Part shown: positions 33,607 through 42,251 of the stretch, in pieces
How positions within the stretch are numbered: position 1 is the first letter of the stretch
How the letters are laid out: every line of letters starts with the position of its first letter
Origin: Rubritalea tangerina
Lineage (GTDB): Bacteria; Verrucomicrobiota; Verrucomicrobiia; Verrucomicrobiales; Akkermansiaceae
DNA: 64,000 nt
Direction of reading: 5' to 3'
Assembly (NCBI RefSeq): GCF_042683245.1
Contig: NZ_JBHUJB010000046.1
Location: 62,001 to 126,000 of the forward strand
Translations under genes and position numbers: made by a program
The notes under the pieces: generated by a model
What the model was told of the DNA's origin: nothing
The model's input: the letters and a program-made list of their open reading frames with translations, nothing else
Database searches by the model: none

Positions 33607-34053
33607 ATGAACACGTCCTCCAAAATGAACACAACCTCGAGCAAGGCTGAAGCCGAGCGCCTTGCAGATTTTGTTCTGTTCACTCAGCGCTCCTGCATTT
33701 TGAACCTCTCCTCAGAACTCAACCGTGGCAACATCTCTTTCCCACAGTTCTTTTTGATGGCCTACCTCTCAAGTGAAGATTATCTCACCATGTCGGATAT
33801 CGCCAAGAAAATGGGACACTCCACAGCTGCCGCAACAGGCCTCGTGGACCGTCTCGAGAAACTCGGCTATGTCGAGCGAGTGCATGCCGCAGAAGATCGC
33901 CGTAAAATCATGGTGCGCATCACCAGCAAAGGCACTGACCTCGTTGCACAAATGCGCGGAGAAATCGCTTCTAGCCTCGCTGATACGATGGCCGAAATGG
34001 ATGAAGAAGAAGCAGACACCATCCGTCACGCTCAAATGATGATCAACAGGTAA
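33607..34053 (+). CDS. MarR-family transcriptional regulator
   Basis: 148 aa from the ATG at 33607 (a second ATG at 33625). Seen: the winged helix-turn-helix: ISFPQFFLMAYLSSEDYLTMSDIAKKMGHS, recognition helix AAATGLVDRLEKLGYVERV, and wing HAAEDRRKIMVRITSKG, with the conserved D.R motif in EDRRK. C-terminal dimer helix follows. The regulated gene is not evident: the neighbours are a lipoprotein upstream and a convergent ArsM-like methyltransferase. The in-frame upstream start at 33535 lies before the operator-like repeats and is not preferred. Confidence 0.88.
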   Translation: MNTSSKMNTTSSKAEAERLADFVLFTQRSCILNLSSELNRGNISFPQFFLMAYLSSEDYLTMSDIAKKMGHSTAAATGLVDRLEKLGYVERVHAAEDRRKIMVRITSKGTDLVAQMRGEIASSLADTMAEMDEEEADTIRHAQMMINR

Positions 34054-34088
34054 GCATTGACTGACCTGATCAAAAAAGCTTTCCCAAT

Positions 34089-34116
34089 AAAAAACGCACC
34101 ACGTGGTGCGTTTTTT
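34089..34116. terminator. Bidirectional terminator, perfect 28-bp palindrome
   Basis: Perfectly symmetric: six A, acgcaccac-type arm and its complement, six T (arms 34089-34102 and 34103-34116). It lies between the convergent MarR and methyltransferase genes and has a T-run in both directions. Confidence 0.92.
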
Positions 34117-34143
34117 CTTTTTACACAAGATGAATGCGGTTTG

Positions 34144-35289
34144 TTAACAACAACTGTCTCCATCGCAACAATCAGACGCTTCTGTAGTAAGATTGTAATC
34201 TTGACCTTTTGTTTCTCGAGGATGTCTGGTGACGACCCTAGAACAGTCAAATAACTCCGCGTCTTCTAACATCACCTCCTCCAGTGGATCGATAAAGGTA
34301 AAATAATCTGAGTACGGGGGCTTCTTATATAGCTGGTAAGTCTTATCACATACTGCATAGCGCTTTCCTCGTTCCATGGCATGACCATCATCATCTAAAA
34401 CCTTTTTGAATGGACCATTGTAAATCACAGCCTGATTACGCTCACGGCATTCTCCTTGCTTACCTTTCCATGCTTGGACCGTCACTGAACGAAATTCAAT
34501 CCCCTCGACTGTTTGCCAGGGTTCACTCTCGAACTTCACGAACTCTACTCCGTAAAATCCTGCATCTTCAAATGCCCTGAGAAATGCTTCTTCAGTCATC
34601 GCTCCGGAAATACATCCACTCCACAAGTACGCATTGTCTTGTAGATGCTGTGGCACTTCCTCATCAGCTACAATATCAGATATCACAGCTCTCCCCCCTC
34701 TTTTAAGCACCCGAAATATTTCCTCAAACATCTGCTTCTTTAAACTTGGCTCAACCAAGTTAAGCACACAATTAGAGACAACCACATCCACTGAACTATC
34801 AGAGACTAACGGCTTTTCTTGCCGGATGGCCTCTTCAATACTCCCCAACTGCATCCACCCATTTGCGTCCGTAATGGGCTCGGACTGCAAATGCGCCTCA
34901 AGCTCTCTCAAGTCTAGAGACAAATCCTGAATCCTACCCTTTCGAAACTCTACGTTCTCATAACCAATAGCTTCCCCAACGATCGGGGCATTACGTTCGG
35001 CCACCTCTAGCATATCATCCGTCATGTCGACCCCAATGACACGACCAGTCTCACCAACCACCTGTGCAGCTATAAAACAAATTTTTCCCGTGCCACTCCC
35101 TAAATCGAGGACAACATCTCCTTCCTTCAACCACTTTGAGGGGTCACCACAACCGTAATCTTTCTCTATCACTTCCTGAGGGATTACCTTGAGGTACTGT
35201 GGGTCATAGTCGACTGGGCAACATAGTGCCGCCTCCGCTTGATTTGCAGCAGCCGCATATCGGTCTTTTACAGCAGATTCTGTTTTCAT
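34144..35289 (-). CDS. ArsM-like SAM-dependent methyltransferase with Cys-rich tail
   Basis: 381 aa from the ATG at 35289. Seen: an N-terminal CCPVDYDP motif followed by IPQEVIEKDYGCGDPS, the SAM-binding motif VLDLGSGTGKICFIAAQ (about 60-76), a GVDMTDDML acidic loop, the SNCVLNLV motif typical of arsenite methyltransferases, a C-terminal domain, and a tail DCCDGDSCC. The set of Cys residues (CC near 23, C in DYGCG, C in SNC, C in SGC, CC at the end) fits As(III) binding. It resembles the larger ArsM-type enzyme I associate with arsenosugar biosynthesis in marine bacteria. No ArsS-like gene is in the window, so the pathway is inference. Confidence 0.75.
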   Translation of the reverse strand: MKTESAVKDRYAAAANQAEAALCCPVDYDPQYLKVIPQEVIEKDYGCGDPSKWLKEGDVVLDLGSGTGKICFIAAQVVGETGRVIGVDMTDDMLEVAERNAPIVGEAIGYENVEFRKGRIQDLSLDLRELEAHLQSEPITDANGWMQLGSIEEAIRQEKPLVSDSSVDVVVSNCVLNLVEPSLKKQMFEEIFRVLKRGGRAVISDIVADEEVPQHLQDNAYLWSGCISGAMTEEAFLRAFEDAGFYGVEFVKFESEPWQTVEGIEFRSVTVQAWKGKQGECRERNQAVIYNGPFKKVLDDDGHAMERGKRYAVCDKTYQLYKKPPYSDYFTFIDPLEEVMLEDAELFDCSRVVTRHPRETKGQDYNLTTEASDCCDGDSCC

Positions 35290-35326
35290 GAACTTTGAAA
35301 AGGATTTTTTAAATCTTATAGAGGTC

Positions 35327-35357
35327 AAAAAAAATGCGCAACTTTCAAGCTGCGCAT
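35327..35357 (-). terminator. Intrinsic terminator of the sigma/anti-sigma operon
   Basis: Minus-strand stem ATGCGCA / TGCGCAT, loop of 10 nt with partial pairing, followed by eight T. It starts 20 nt past the anti-sigma stop. The last T residues also form a TTGACC (35326-35321), a possible -35 for the ArsM-like gene. Confidence 0.9.
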
Positions 35358-35376
35358 AAAATTAATTCTAACTATC

Positions 35377-36360
35377 TCAGAAGAGCTTAACCATCTCTTG
35401 CTTGTTAGCTTTCGTCAGAATCATGTAAGCTTTGTCGCCTTCACTCCAATGAGCAATGTTAAACTTCGTCCGACTACAGCCATAACAATTCTTCAGCGAG
35501 ATACTCTTCATCGTATTGAGCTTATCAGCGTCTTTAACATTTGCTGTATCTAGAACAATGAGATGAACCATTCCCATGCCTTCCTTTTCAAAACAAAGTA
35601 AGGAAACGGGCTGGCCATTCTCTAAATACATGTCGCGAGCACCTACTAACTTCGCATCGCCGAGCCCAGGTGGTAAAACCTCAGGCACTGGATGCGACTT
35701 AGTATCGAGAAACTGCATTGCATCATGAGCACAACCCAAGTCCTTATTCAGATCAACCCCCTCTGGACTTGTAAGCTTCGCAGCCATCTGCTGCACAGCA
35801 TTATGCACCGCAACAGTTCGGACTTGTGTGTCAACAGGCTGATCCGGAACGGCTAGTTCATTTAAGTTATTTACCAATGCTGGCTCGGGATCACCCAATG
35901 AATTTGTTGAAACATAAATACCGACCACAACAGCAGCCGCTGCAGCCGCCACACTTAACCACCTCCATGCAGCGATATCGGTCACCTTCTCCGCCGCCGT
36001 CATCTCAGAACTCTCTGTCTGTAGTTCCATCGCAGCAATGATCTGATCACGTAGACCAGCGGGCGGCTGGATCGACGCCATTCCTCCTGTAAAGATACTA
36101 TCAACTTCAGCATCTCCCTCCTGAGCCCTGCCGTCATATTCTAGCACTGCCAATATCTCATCTCGAAGACCATTGGGAATCGGCACACTCGAAAGAGCTT
36201 CAGCAAACGCTGCATCCGTCGCACGTTCTTGCGCTAGCCATTCTCCAAGTTCACGATCCTCTGCAGCTAGTTGCAGAGCCTGTGCAAACTCAGGTGAGCT
36301 CGCATCTGCCCCATCTGGGCGAAAGCTGCTGAGTAAAAATTTAGCCTGTTGTTTATCCAT
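35377..36360 (-). CDS. Membrane anti-sigma factor with Cys-containing exported domain
   Basis: 327 aa. Seen: a cytoplasmic N-terminal part (1-130) with two similar IPNGLRDEILA / PPAGLRDQIIA segments, one Ala-rich TM segment (about 132-150), and an extracytoplasmic C-terminal half with DLGCAHDAM, SLLCFEKEG and LKNCYGCSRTKFNIAHW. This is the layout of a transmembrane anti-sigma factor; no standard zinc-binding ZAS motif is visible. The exported cysteines (including a CYGC pair) could sense redox or metal, which is inference. It overlaps the sigma gene by 8 nt, supporting co-translation. Confidence 0.75.
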   Translation of the reverse strand: MDKQQAKFLLSSFRPDGADASSPEFAQALQLAAEDRELGEWLAQERATDAAFAEALSSVPIPNGLRDEILAVLEYDGRAQEGDAEVDSIFTGGMASIQPPAGLRDQIIAAMELQTESSEMTAAEKVTDIAAWRWLSVAAAAAAVVVGIYVSTNSLGDPEPALVNNLNELAVPDQPVDTQVRTVAVHNAVQQMAAKLTSPEGVDLNKDLGCAHDAMQFLDTKSHPVPEVLPPGLGDAKLVGARDMYLENGQPVSLLCFEKEGMGMVHLIVLDTANVKDADKLNTMKSISLKNCYGCSRTKFNIAHWSEGDKAYMILTKANKQEMVKLF

Positions 36361-36883
36361 TTTGTCGGGCCTTTCCTTCTAAATTAATGATCTTATTCTC
36401 CGCATCCACATGCATTTTATTGCGGAGCTGTTCTTTCCCTCGAGAAATGCGAGACATGACGGTGCCTATGGGCACATCCAAAATCTCAGCAATCTCCTTG
36501 TAGGAATGTTGCTGTAGAAAGAAAAGAGAGAGTGGTGCCCGAAAGGTCTCATCTAGCTGCTGGAGCAACTCAACGGCCCTTTTGCCATCAATCCCTCGAG
36601 TGGTATCCGGTTCGTGACTGTGCAGTTGGTAATCAACCTCTTCAATATCTGTCTCAGGAAACCGCGTTGACCTCCTCGCATGCCCAAGGTGCTCACGGTA
36701 CAAAGTAGTAAACAGCCAAGTTTTCGCCTTCGAACGATCTTTAAGCTGATGACCTTTTTGCGCCCAAATGCAATAAGTTTGTTGCACTAGATCTGCTGCT
36801 CGATCCGGATTCTTTGCCAGTGAATAGGCAAAGCGATAGAGAGCTTGGTAGTGCTGATCTACTAATTCTTGGAACTCACTCAT
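36353..36883 (-). CDS. ECF sigma factor
   Basis: 176 aa. Seen: region 2 (LYRFAYSLAKNPDRAADLVQQTYCIWAQKG and KTWLFTTLYREHLGHARR) and region 4 (LDETFRAPLSLFFLQQHSYKEIAEILDVPIGTVMSRISRGKEQLRNKM), the typical RpoE-type helix-turn-helix. It overlaps the anti-sigma gene by 8 nt. A closely spaced lipoprotein gene lies 92 nt upstream on the same strand and might share regulation. Confidence 0.93.
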   Translation of the reverse strand: MSEFQELVDQHYQALYRFAYSLAKNPDRAADLVQQTYCIWAQKGHQLKDRSKAKTWLFTTLYREHLGHARRSTRFPETDIEEVDYQLHSHEPDTTRGIDGKRAVELLQQLDETFRAPLSLFFLQQHSYKEIAEILDVPIGTVMSRISRGKEQLRNKMHVDAENKIINLEGKARQNG

Positions 36884-36975
36884 ACTTTCTATTCCTGAGA
36901 GTACTCAAGCCCCCAAACTATTCCATGAGATTTCTCAATTTCTTAAGACCAAGGCCCCTCAGCAAAAATTCAGCC

Positions 36976-37281
36976 TTATGGTACATAAAATACATGGCTC
37001 ATATCTGGATCTGCCGGATCTCTTACCAACTTCCCTGATTCTATACCTGAGACATCCACAACACTCCCTGTATAAGGATTGAACACATAGTTACTGCGTC
37101 CAGGGACACGCTCTGCCACCGGAGTGCGAGCCTCTACCTCCTCCGGCTCAGTCGCTTTCGCAACTACTTCCTTCTGAACTTCCGGATACTCAGGGGAAGA
37201 CCCAAATTGAAATATCCCGCAAGATACACTCGTCATAACTCCCCCTGCCACCAGTATTCTTATCCATAGTCTATCTTTCAT
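36976..37281 (-). CDS. Small lipoprotein with NPYTG..VDV.GI motif
   Basis: 101 aa from the ATG at 37281. Seen: a signal peptide with lipobox SVSC (Cys about residue 21), an acidic linker, and a C-terminal motif NYVFNPYTGSVVDVSGI followed by LVRDPADPDMSHVFYVP. I recall similar short proteins in Verrucomicrobia but can assign no function. An in-frame start at 37353 would put Cys-rich residues before the signal and is rejected because a near-leaderless promoter points to 37281. Confidence 0.65.
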   Translation of the reverse strand: MKDRLWIRILVAGGVMTSVSCGIFQFGSSPEYPEVQKEVVAKATEPEEVEARTPVAERVPGRSNYVFNPYTGSVVDVSGIESGKLVRDPADPDMSHVFYVP

Positions 37282-37290
37282 AGTGCAGTT

Positions 37291-37318
37291 TTTATAGCAC
37301 ATAAAAACCATATGACAA
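37291..37318 (-). promoter_or_regulatory. Promoter of the 36976-37281 lipoprotein gene, near-leaderless
   Basis: Minus-strand TTGTCA (37318-37313), 16-bp spacer, TATAAA (37296-37291), 9 nt to the ATG. Leader of about 2-3 nt. Confidence 0.6.
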
Positions 37319-37372
37319 TGCATAATGCTAAAAAAACAGCACAAATAAAGCATGCCCCAATGTGATTAGCTA

Positions 37373-37401
37373 TTTACGAATCCAAGGCGATACCTTAGTC
37401 A
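37373..37401 (+). promoter_or_regulatory. aroB promoter, leaderless layout
   Basis: TTTACG (37373-37378), 17-bp spacer, TAGTCA (37396-37401), GGTGCC, then the ATG at 37408. Start point expected at the ATG. Confidence 0.5.
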
Positions 37402-37407
37402 GGTGCC

Positions 37408-38484
37408 ATGGCGAACGTTCAAGTTGATTTAGGCACGAGAAGTTATGAAGTCCTCTGTGATTATGGACTGCTTGATCAGGCAGCAGAAAAAATCAAAGCC
37501 ATAGGCCTCTCTGGTAAAGCTGCCATCATTTCCGACAGTAACGTGAGCCCAATCTATAGTGCAGCACTATGCAGAAAGCTCGAAGAGGCCGGATATGCCA
37601 CAACTATTCATGAGGTACCAGCTGGAGAAGCATCGAAGTCACTCACAAATTGTGAGCTTCTCTGTAGAGAACTGACTCAGCAGGGCCATGACCGAAGTTC
37701 TTTCGTCATCGCTCTTGGCGGAGGAGTTGTTGGCGACCTCGCAGGCTTTGTGGCATCCATTTTTTACAGGGGCGTCCCATTTGTCCAAATACCAACTACG
37801 ATCGTCTCACTGGTTGATTCGTCTGTTGGCGGTAAAACAGGTGTGAATATCCCCGAGGGGAAAAACCTAGTTGGAGCATTTCATCAGCCCAAATTAGTCT
37901 TGGCTGACCCCGCAACCCTGGCAAGCCTACCTGGTCGTGAATACCGCGAAGGTTACGCTGAAGCCATCAAACATGCAGCTATTCGCGACCTTTCAATGTT
38001 TGACGCTCTTGAGTCCATCTCACCTGAAGACCAAGCACCACCAGCTGATTTAATCGCTCGAAATATCGCTATCAAAGCACGGGTTGTAGAAGAAGACGAA
38101 AAAGAAACGGCAGGAACTCGGGCTCTGCTTAACTTTGGCCACACCATTGGTCACGGTATTGAGGCCGCCGTGCCATACGGTACCCTTCTTCACGGTGAAG
38201 CCATCTCACTAGGTATTGTCGCTGCGCTCAAGCTCTCTGAACAATACGCTGATCTCTCACCGGAAGATTCCGCCAGAGTCATCGCCCTATTGGAAAAGTT
38301 CCAGCTCCCGCTCACCCTCGATGCCTCGATCCGTACCGAAGTAGTCCTTGAAAAAATGAAGCGCGACAAAAAGTTCAGTGGAGGAAACATTAAGTTCGTA
38401 CTTCTTCGCCAATTAGGTGACGCATTCGTCTCAGACCAGGTCACTTGGAGTGCGATTGAAGAAGCCATCGAAGGCCTTCGATAA
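37408..38484 (+). CDS. aroB: 3-dehydroquinate synthase
   Basis: Second step of the shikimate pathway, NAD- and metal-dependent. 358 aa, full length. Seen: the NAD-binding ALGGGVVGDLAGFVAS, QIPTTIVSLVDSSVGGKTGVN, metal ligands Glu in REGYAEAIKHA and His in NFGHTIGHGIE and LHGEAISLG. Likely a single-gene transcript driven by a leaderless promoter. Confidence 0.96.
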   Translation: MANVQVDLGTRSYEVLCDYGLLDQAAEKIKAIGLSGKAAIISDSNVSPIYSAALCRKLEEAGYATTIHEVPAGEASKSLTNCELLCRELTQQGHDRSSFVIALGGGVVGDLAGFVASIFYRGVPFVQIPTTIVSLVDSSVGGKTGVNIPEGKNLVGAFHQPKLVLADPATLASLPGREYREGYAEAIKHAAIRDLSMFDALESISPEDQAPPADLIARNIAIKARVVEEDEKETAGTRALLNFGHTIGHGIEAAVPYGTLLHGEAISLGIVAALKLSEQYADLSPEDSARVIALLEKFQLPLTLDASIRTEVVLEKMKRDKKFSGGNIKFVLLRQLGDAFVSDQVTWSAIEEAIEGLR

Positions 38485-38494
38485 AAGCGCCCAC

Positions 38495-38525
38495 AAAAAA
38501 GCATCTACTCCAGCAGAGTAGATGC
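38495..38525 (-). terminator. Intrinsic terminator of the pseudopilin operon
   Basis: Perfect 10-bp stem gcatctactc / gagtagatgc with loop cagca. On the minus strand it is followed by six T, so it ends the pseudopilin genes; on the plus strand, where it follows aroB, the T-tract is short (ttct). Confidence 0.9.
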
Positions 38526-38550
38526 TTCTAGAAAACCGAATTCCCCCTAA

Positions 38551-40467
38551 CTACTGCCTCTTTTGGATCACGACCAACCAGTTCATTACATTCACTGGGG
38601 GTAATTCATCGAGAGCTTCAATAGGTGTAAGTTCCGCGGTTGTCTGAGCAGCTGAAGCTGTACCATCAGTACTCTTCAATGCCAAAATTTCTTTACTGTT
38701 AGCATCCTGACTCAGACTACCGAGACTCCCCTTCAAGACCACTTCACGCGCACTATCAGCTTTGCCGTACTGAATATTCGGTGCGAAAATTGATAGAGGT
38801 GGGAATTTCGTTCCTCCAACACTCGTCGGAATTTGATTCAAATTCTCGAGGATGTTCAAAGTAAGATTAGTAACAATCGAAAACCCATTCGTATAATCCG
38901 TCAGATCCTCTCCCCCACGAAGGATCACAACCAGAGGACTGTCTGAACTTGAATCTAAAGCCGAGATGCCACTCGCTGTGTAGTCAATGTTCACTACCAA
39001 AGAATGGTTCTCAGCCACCTCACTCGTGGTCATGCTTCCTCCATCAACGGTCTGCACCCAATCTATAAAGCGGTCCACATAAATAGCGATCCCCGGGCTA
39101 CCGTTGTCTGCTGTCTCTGAGATGATGGGAAAAACATCATCATCCGTAGCCACCCATTCGACAGACGGAGAGTAGCCAGACTCATAACCACTCTTACATA
39201 AAAAGGTCTCAAAACCATCGTAGGCAAAGCGAAGTACCACAGGTGTGTTGTCACCACCAGCCGCATCGACAACCTCAACCACATCCAGCTGCATCTTACA
39301 CTGGTGGCAACCACGACTATATTGGTTCCAAGATTCCTTACTCAACCCATTGGATATTGCAGTACCGCTGCTTGCGAACCTATCGAAAAATTCAAAACCT
39401 GGGTTGATTGGCAAAAACAAACTACGTGCATAACTAGAGGCCTGCGAAATTGGGAAAAAGCTGCTATTCTGAGCCTCATATTCTTCACGAGACAAACCAT
39501 CGGCAGCCCCTCCTGCAATCGTTGCTCCAGTGGTGGTCGCACCATCCGTCGTCGCCACACTATCAAACGACCCACTCGTCACTTGGGCCTTCTTAGCGTA
39601 TACATTCCCAGCTATACTCACCTTGCTCTGGTCAAATGCCTGCCCCCCGATGTTACCAATATTCACGAAGGCTGAAGCCGATATCGCCAACTGTGATGGC
39701 ACTTCATAAATAGAGAGAATGTACTCGTTCTGTAGAGCATCCAAATCAACATTGCCTAACCCAGCCAACTGAATGTCCTGAGCTCTGGGGTGGACAAATA
39801 TTTGCCACCAATTCTGACGCGCTATAAACGGATCACCAGGATCTTTATACCCAAAGCGTATGTCCGGATACGAAATTAAAGAAAAGTCTCGGTCATCCCC
39901 TGAACTACTTGCCGCATTATAGGTGGCATCTGAACTAATCACAGGCGCTAAGCCAGCATTAGTAACTACCGCTGCATCTCTAGCAATCAATGGCACAGGA
40001 TAATCATTGGCAGCGACTGCCCCTACTCCAGATGGAGTCACCCCTGAACCGTCTCCGACAAAGTCAGTAATGAGAAAACCACTCGTAATCTCTCCAGTAT
40101 TTCCATTCCGGTAGGTCGTAAAGCCCATACCGGTGTTGTCAGCATCGCTACGTGACACGGCTACTTTCGATATGTTCGCAGCCTCTGTAAATAAGCCTGT
40201 AAATGAAGCCGTTGCCGACCCATTCGATTCATCTAGCATAGTGTTCGCTGCATACTTAGGGGCCAGTGTCACTACTGCCCTCAAAAACGCCTGCTGCTTC
40301 GCCTCATAGCCCACTTGTAATTGCACCTTCTTCTGAGACTCTAAAGCCCGAATGCTCGTGCGATACATCATCGCCATCACTGTAAGTAAAAAACTACAAA
40401 TGACGACTGTGGTCAAAATGCTTACAAAGCCAGACCTCCGCCTTCTTCTATAATGTGAAATCTTCAT
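38551..40467 (-). CDS. Large pseudopilin-like protein (GspK/PilX-like)
   Basis: 638 aa. Seen: a basic leader RRRRRSG then FVSILTTVVICSFLLTVMAMMY, a prepilin-type cleavage site (G at about 13) and hydrophobic helix, but with Leu instead of Glu at +5. Lack of Glu5 is the hallmark of GspK-type tip pseudopilins. The long exported part is rich in Ser, Asp, Gly and contains a CHQC motif. It overlaps the preceding gene in an ATGA. No GspD/E/F genes are nearby, so whether it belongs to a T2SS or a T4P-like machine is open. Confidence 0.65.
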   Translation of the reverse strand: MKISHYRRRRRSGFVSILTTVVICSFLLTVMAMMYRTSIRALESQKKVQLQVGYEAKQQAFLRAVVTLAPKYAANTMLDESNGSATASFTGLFTEAANISKVAVSRSDADNTGMGFTTYRNGNTGEITSGFLITDFVGDGSGVTPSGVGAVAANDYPVPLIARDAAVVTNAGLAPVISSDATYNAASSSGDDRDFSLISYPDIRFGYKDPGDPFIARQNWWQIFVHPRAQDIQLAGLGNVDLDALQNEYILSIYEVPSQLAISASAFVNIGNIGGQAFDQSKVSIAGNVYAKKAQVTSGSFDSVATTDGATTTGATIAGGAADGLSREEYEAQNSSFFPISQASSYARSLFLPINPGFEFFDRFASSGTAISNGLSKESWNQYSRGCHQCKMQLDVVEVVDAAGGDNTPVVLRFAYDGFETFLCKSGYESGYSPSVEWVATDDDVFPIISETADNGSPGIAIYVDRFIDWVQTVDGGSMTTSEVAENHSLVVNIDYTASGISALDSSSDSPLVVILRGGEDLTDYTNGFSIVTNLTLNILENLNQIPTSVGGTKFPPLSIFAPNIQYGKADSAREVVLKGSLGSLSQDANSKEILALKSTDGTASAAQTTAELTPIEALDELPPVNVMNWLVVIQKRQ

Positions 40468-40991
40468 AGTGTCGGTGTCGTTGCATAGGTTACTTGACCT
40501 CCATAAGGCCCCGTCAGGGTAAGTTGGTGCACGCTATTGACCACGTCAAACGACGCATCAGCAATGCCTGTTGCAATGGTCCAAGATGAGATGACTCCGT
40601 TTCCCGCATCATTAAGCACATTATAAACCAATTCATCCTCATCTCCATCATACTCAATCATCCCATATTTTTTACTTCCATCACCTTGCAAAAAGCCAAG
40701 TAAAATTACCTCTCCGTCGATCACAACCCCATTGCCTCCTGTTAGAGCGGAAGTACGGTCAGCAAAAATCTCAATGTCGTCAGCCTTTGAAAACACACGC
40801 ACAACCATCGAGTTCGTCAATGGCGCATCTTCCGCAATAAATTTCTGTGTGTTCCACCAACTATAAAAACTAACCTGCTGGTTGAGCATCGACACCAAAG
40901 TGGATGAAATCAGAACCACCAGAACCAAAACAACGCTGAGTTCAATCAGAGTGTAGCCGAGCCTCGTTCTCCTGTGTTTAAATAGCTTCAT
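40464..40991 (-). CDS. Pseudopilin (GspJ/PilW-like)
   Basis: 175 aa. Seen: basic leader ending RRTRLG, then YTLIELSVVLVLVVLISSTLVS, a class III signal with Glu5, followed by a beta-rich exported domain. Size and position in a three-gene set are those of GspJ or PilW minor pilins. It is 4 nt downstream of the first pilin gene and overlaps the third in an ATGA. Confidence 0.75.
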   Translation of the reverse strand: MKLFKHRRTRLGYTLIELSVVLVLVVLISSTLVSMLNQQVSFYSWWNTQKFIAEDAPLTNSMVVRVFSKADDIEIFADRTSALTGGNGVVIDGEVILLGFLQGDGSKKYGMIEYDGDEDELVYNVLNDAGNGVISSWTIATGIADASFDVVNSVHQLTLTGPYGGQVTYATTPTL

Positions 40992-40995
40992 AATT

Positions 40996-41580
40996 CTATT
41001 GTGTTCGTATCACACTCCGAGTTTTGACATAAGTTTCACCATCTATGGTATACACCACATGGCTCTGTAACTCATAACAACGAATTCCCAAATCTGCTAA
41101 CACCAGCTCATCGTTCGTTCCCGATGGAGTAAAAGTCCCCACAGCGGTGTTCGTTTCCACTGGAATCCGCACCCGATGCACCGTTGCCGTAAAATCACGC
41201 CCATTGTCCACTCCTGGTGTGAACCCCGGCATCTTGCCCATCAACACATCATTCGCTGAAACCGCATTCGCCAAATTCGCTGTGGCAGCACTCCCACTCC
41301 CCCAACCAGATGTACCATTCTCAATGGTATCAAAACTCACCCGGTTCATCAGGGCTATCTCCTGAGATAAAAAGGCGTCCACTAAATTCTGCCTCATCAC
41401 CCAATTCCTTGGCTTTACAATGTTAAAGGAGGCATTGAGCAATACAATGGCAACTGCAACTAACACAAATAATGATACCGAGGACTCAATCAAGAAGCCC
41501 CCTCGTCGTTTCTTAGCTCCGGGGGAAGCTACTACTGCACGCGTTTTCTGCAGCGGTGATCCTAACAGTGATATTTTCAT
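40996..41580 (-). CDS. Pseudopilin (GspI/PilV-like)
   Basis: 194 aa from the ATG at 41580. Seen: a long basic leader of about 27 residues ending KKRRGG, then FLIESSVSLFVLVAVAIVLLNASF with Glu5, and an exported domain. The unusually long leader before the cleavage site is odd but occurs in some minor pilins. It is first in the set of three. A longer reading from 41634 adds 18 residues. Confidence 0.72.
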   Translation of the reverse strand: MKISLLGSPLQKTRAVVASPGAKKRRGGFLIESSVSLFVLVAVAIVLLNASFNIVKPRNWVMRQNLVDAFLSQEIALMNRVSFDTIENGTSGWGSGSAATANLANAVSANDVLMGKMPGFTPGVDNGRDFTATVHRVRIPVETNTAVGTFTPSGTNDELVLADLGIRCYELQSHVVYTIDGETYVKTRSVIRTQ

Positions 41581-41799
41581 AGCTCTATTGCATAGACTAG
41601 TCTTCAATTTAGCGACAATGCCCTGACGAAACAATCCTAAACTTTAACAACAGCCCAATATTCCCCTCATCCCTCAAAAAGAAACAAATACAGAGACAAC
41701 ACTCTGAAACCTCTCGCCTCAATACCGAGCTTCCTCTAGCGCAGGAAGCCCCACAATCATATAGAAACCAAAGGTAAAGCACACCTGCCGCTCAGGCCT

Positions 41800-42231
41800 C
41801 TATAGCCTCACCTCCAACATGAAATCCAATAGTGCGCTTGACCTTTTCTTGTTCATCATCGGGAACTTTCCTCGTATAACAAAGGACCTGCAGACTCGCC
41901 TGATGAGAAATAAACATGCAGGCGCACCATCAACAAGCCCTTCTATCACCACACTCGAATGCCCATCCTCACCAATAGTTAACACCTCAACCACATCTCC
42001 TGTCGGTAGAAAAGTTAACACCACAGGCACCTCATCTTTTGCTACCCCCTCGCGCCACTTGGCAACCCGATGCGCTAAGCGCCTGATAAACTCACCTGCA
42101 GATTCAAAACGATGCTCTTGTTCTTTAGGCATCGAAGCCAATATCTCCTGCATATTGGGCAAGCCCGAGCTCGCCCCTGGCAGTTGAATGTACGGCTTTC
42201 TAAAATTGTTCTCCCCATGCGCTTGAGTCAT
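41800..42231 (-). CDS. Unknown protein downstream of folE2
   Basis: 143 aa. No signal or membrane segment. Seen: a helical block (about 27-60, MQEILASMPKEQEHRFESAGEFIRRLA), then a beta-rich part (EVPVVLTFLPTGDVVEVLTIGEDG, PACLFLIRRVCRSFVIRGKF). No family recognised. It starts 20 nt after the folE2 stop on the same strand, so it may be co-transcribed with folE2; a link to folate or pterin metabolism is inference from position. Confidence 0.6.
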   Translation of the reverse strand: MTQAHGENNFRKPYIQLPGASSGLPNMQEILASMPKEQEHRFESAGEFIRRLAHRVAKWREGVAKDEVPVVLTFLPTGDVVEVLTIGEDGHSSVVIEGLVDGAPACLFLIRRVCRSFVIRGKFPMMNKKRSSALLDFMLEVRL

Positions 42232-42251
42232 GAGGAGAACTGTAACATGAA

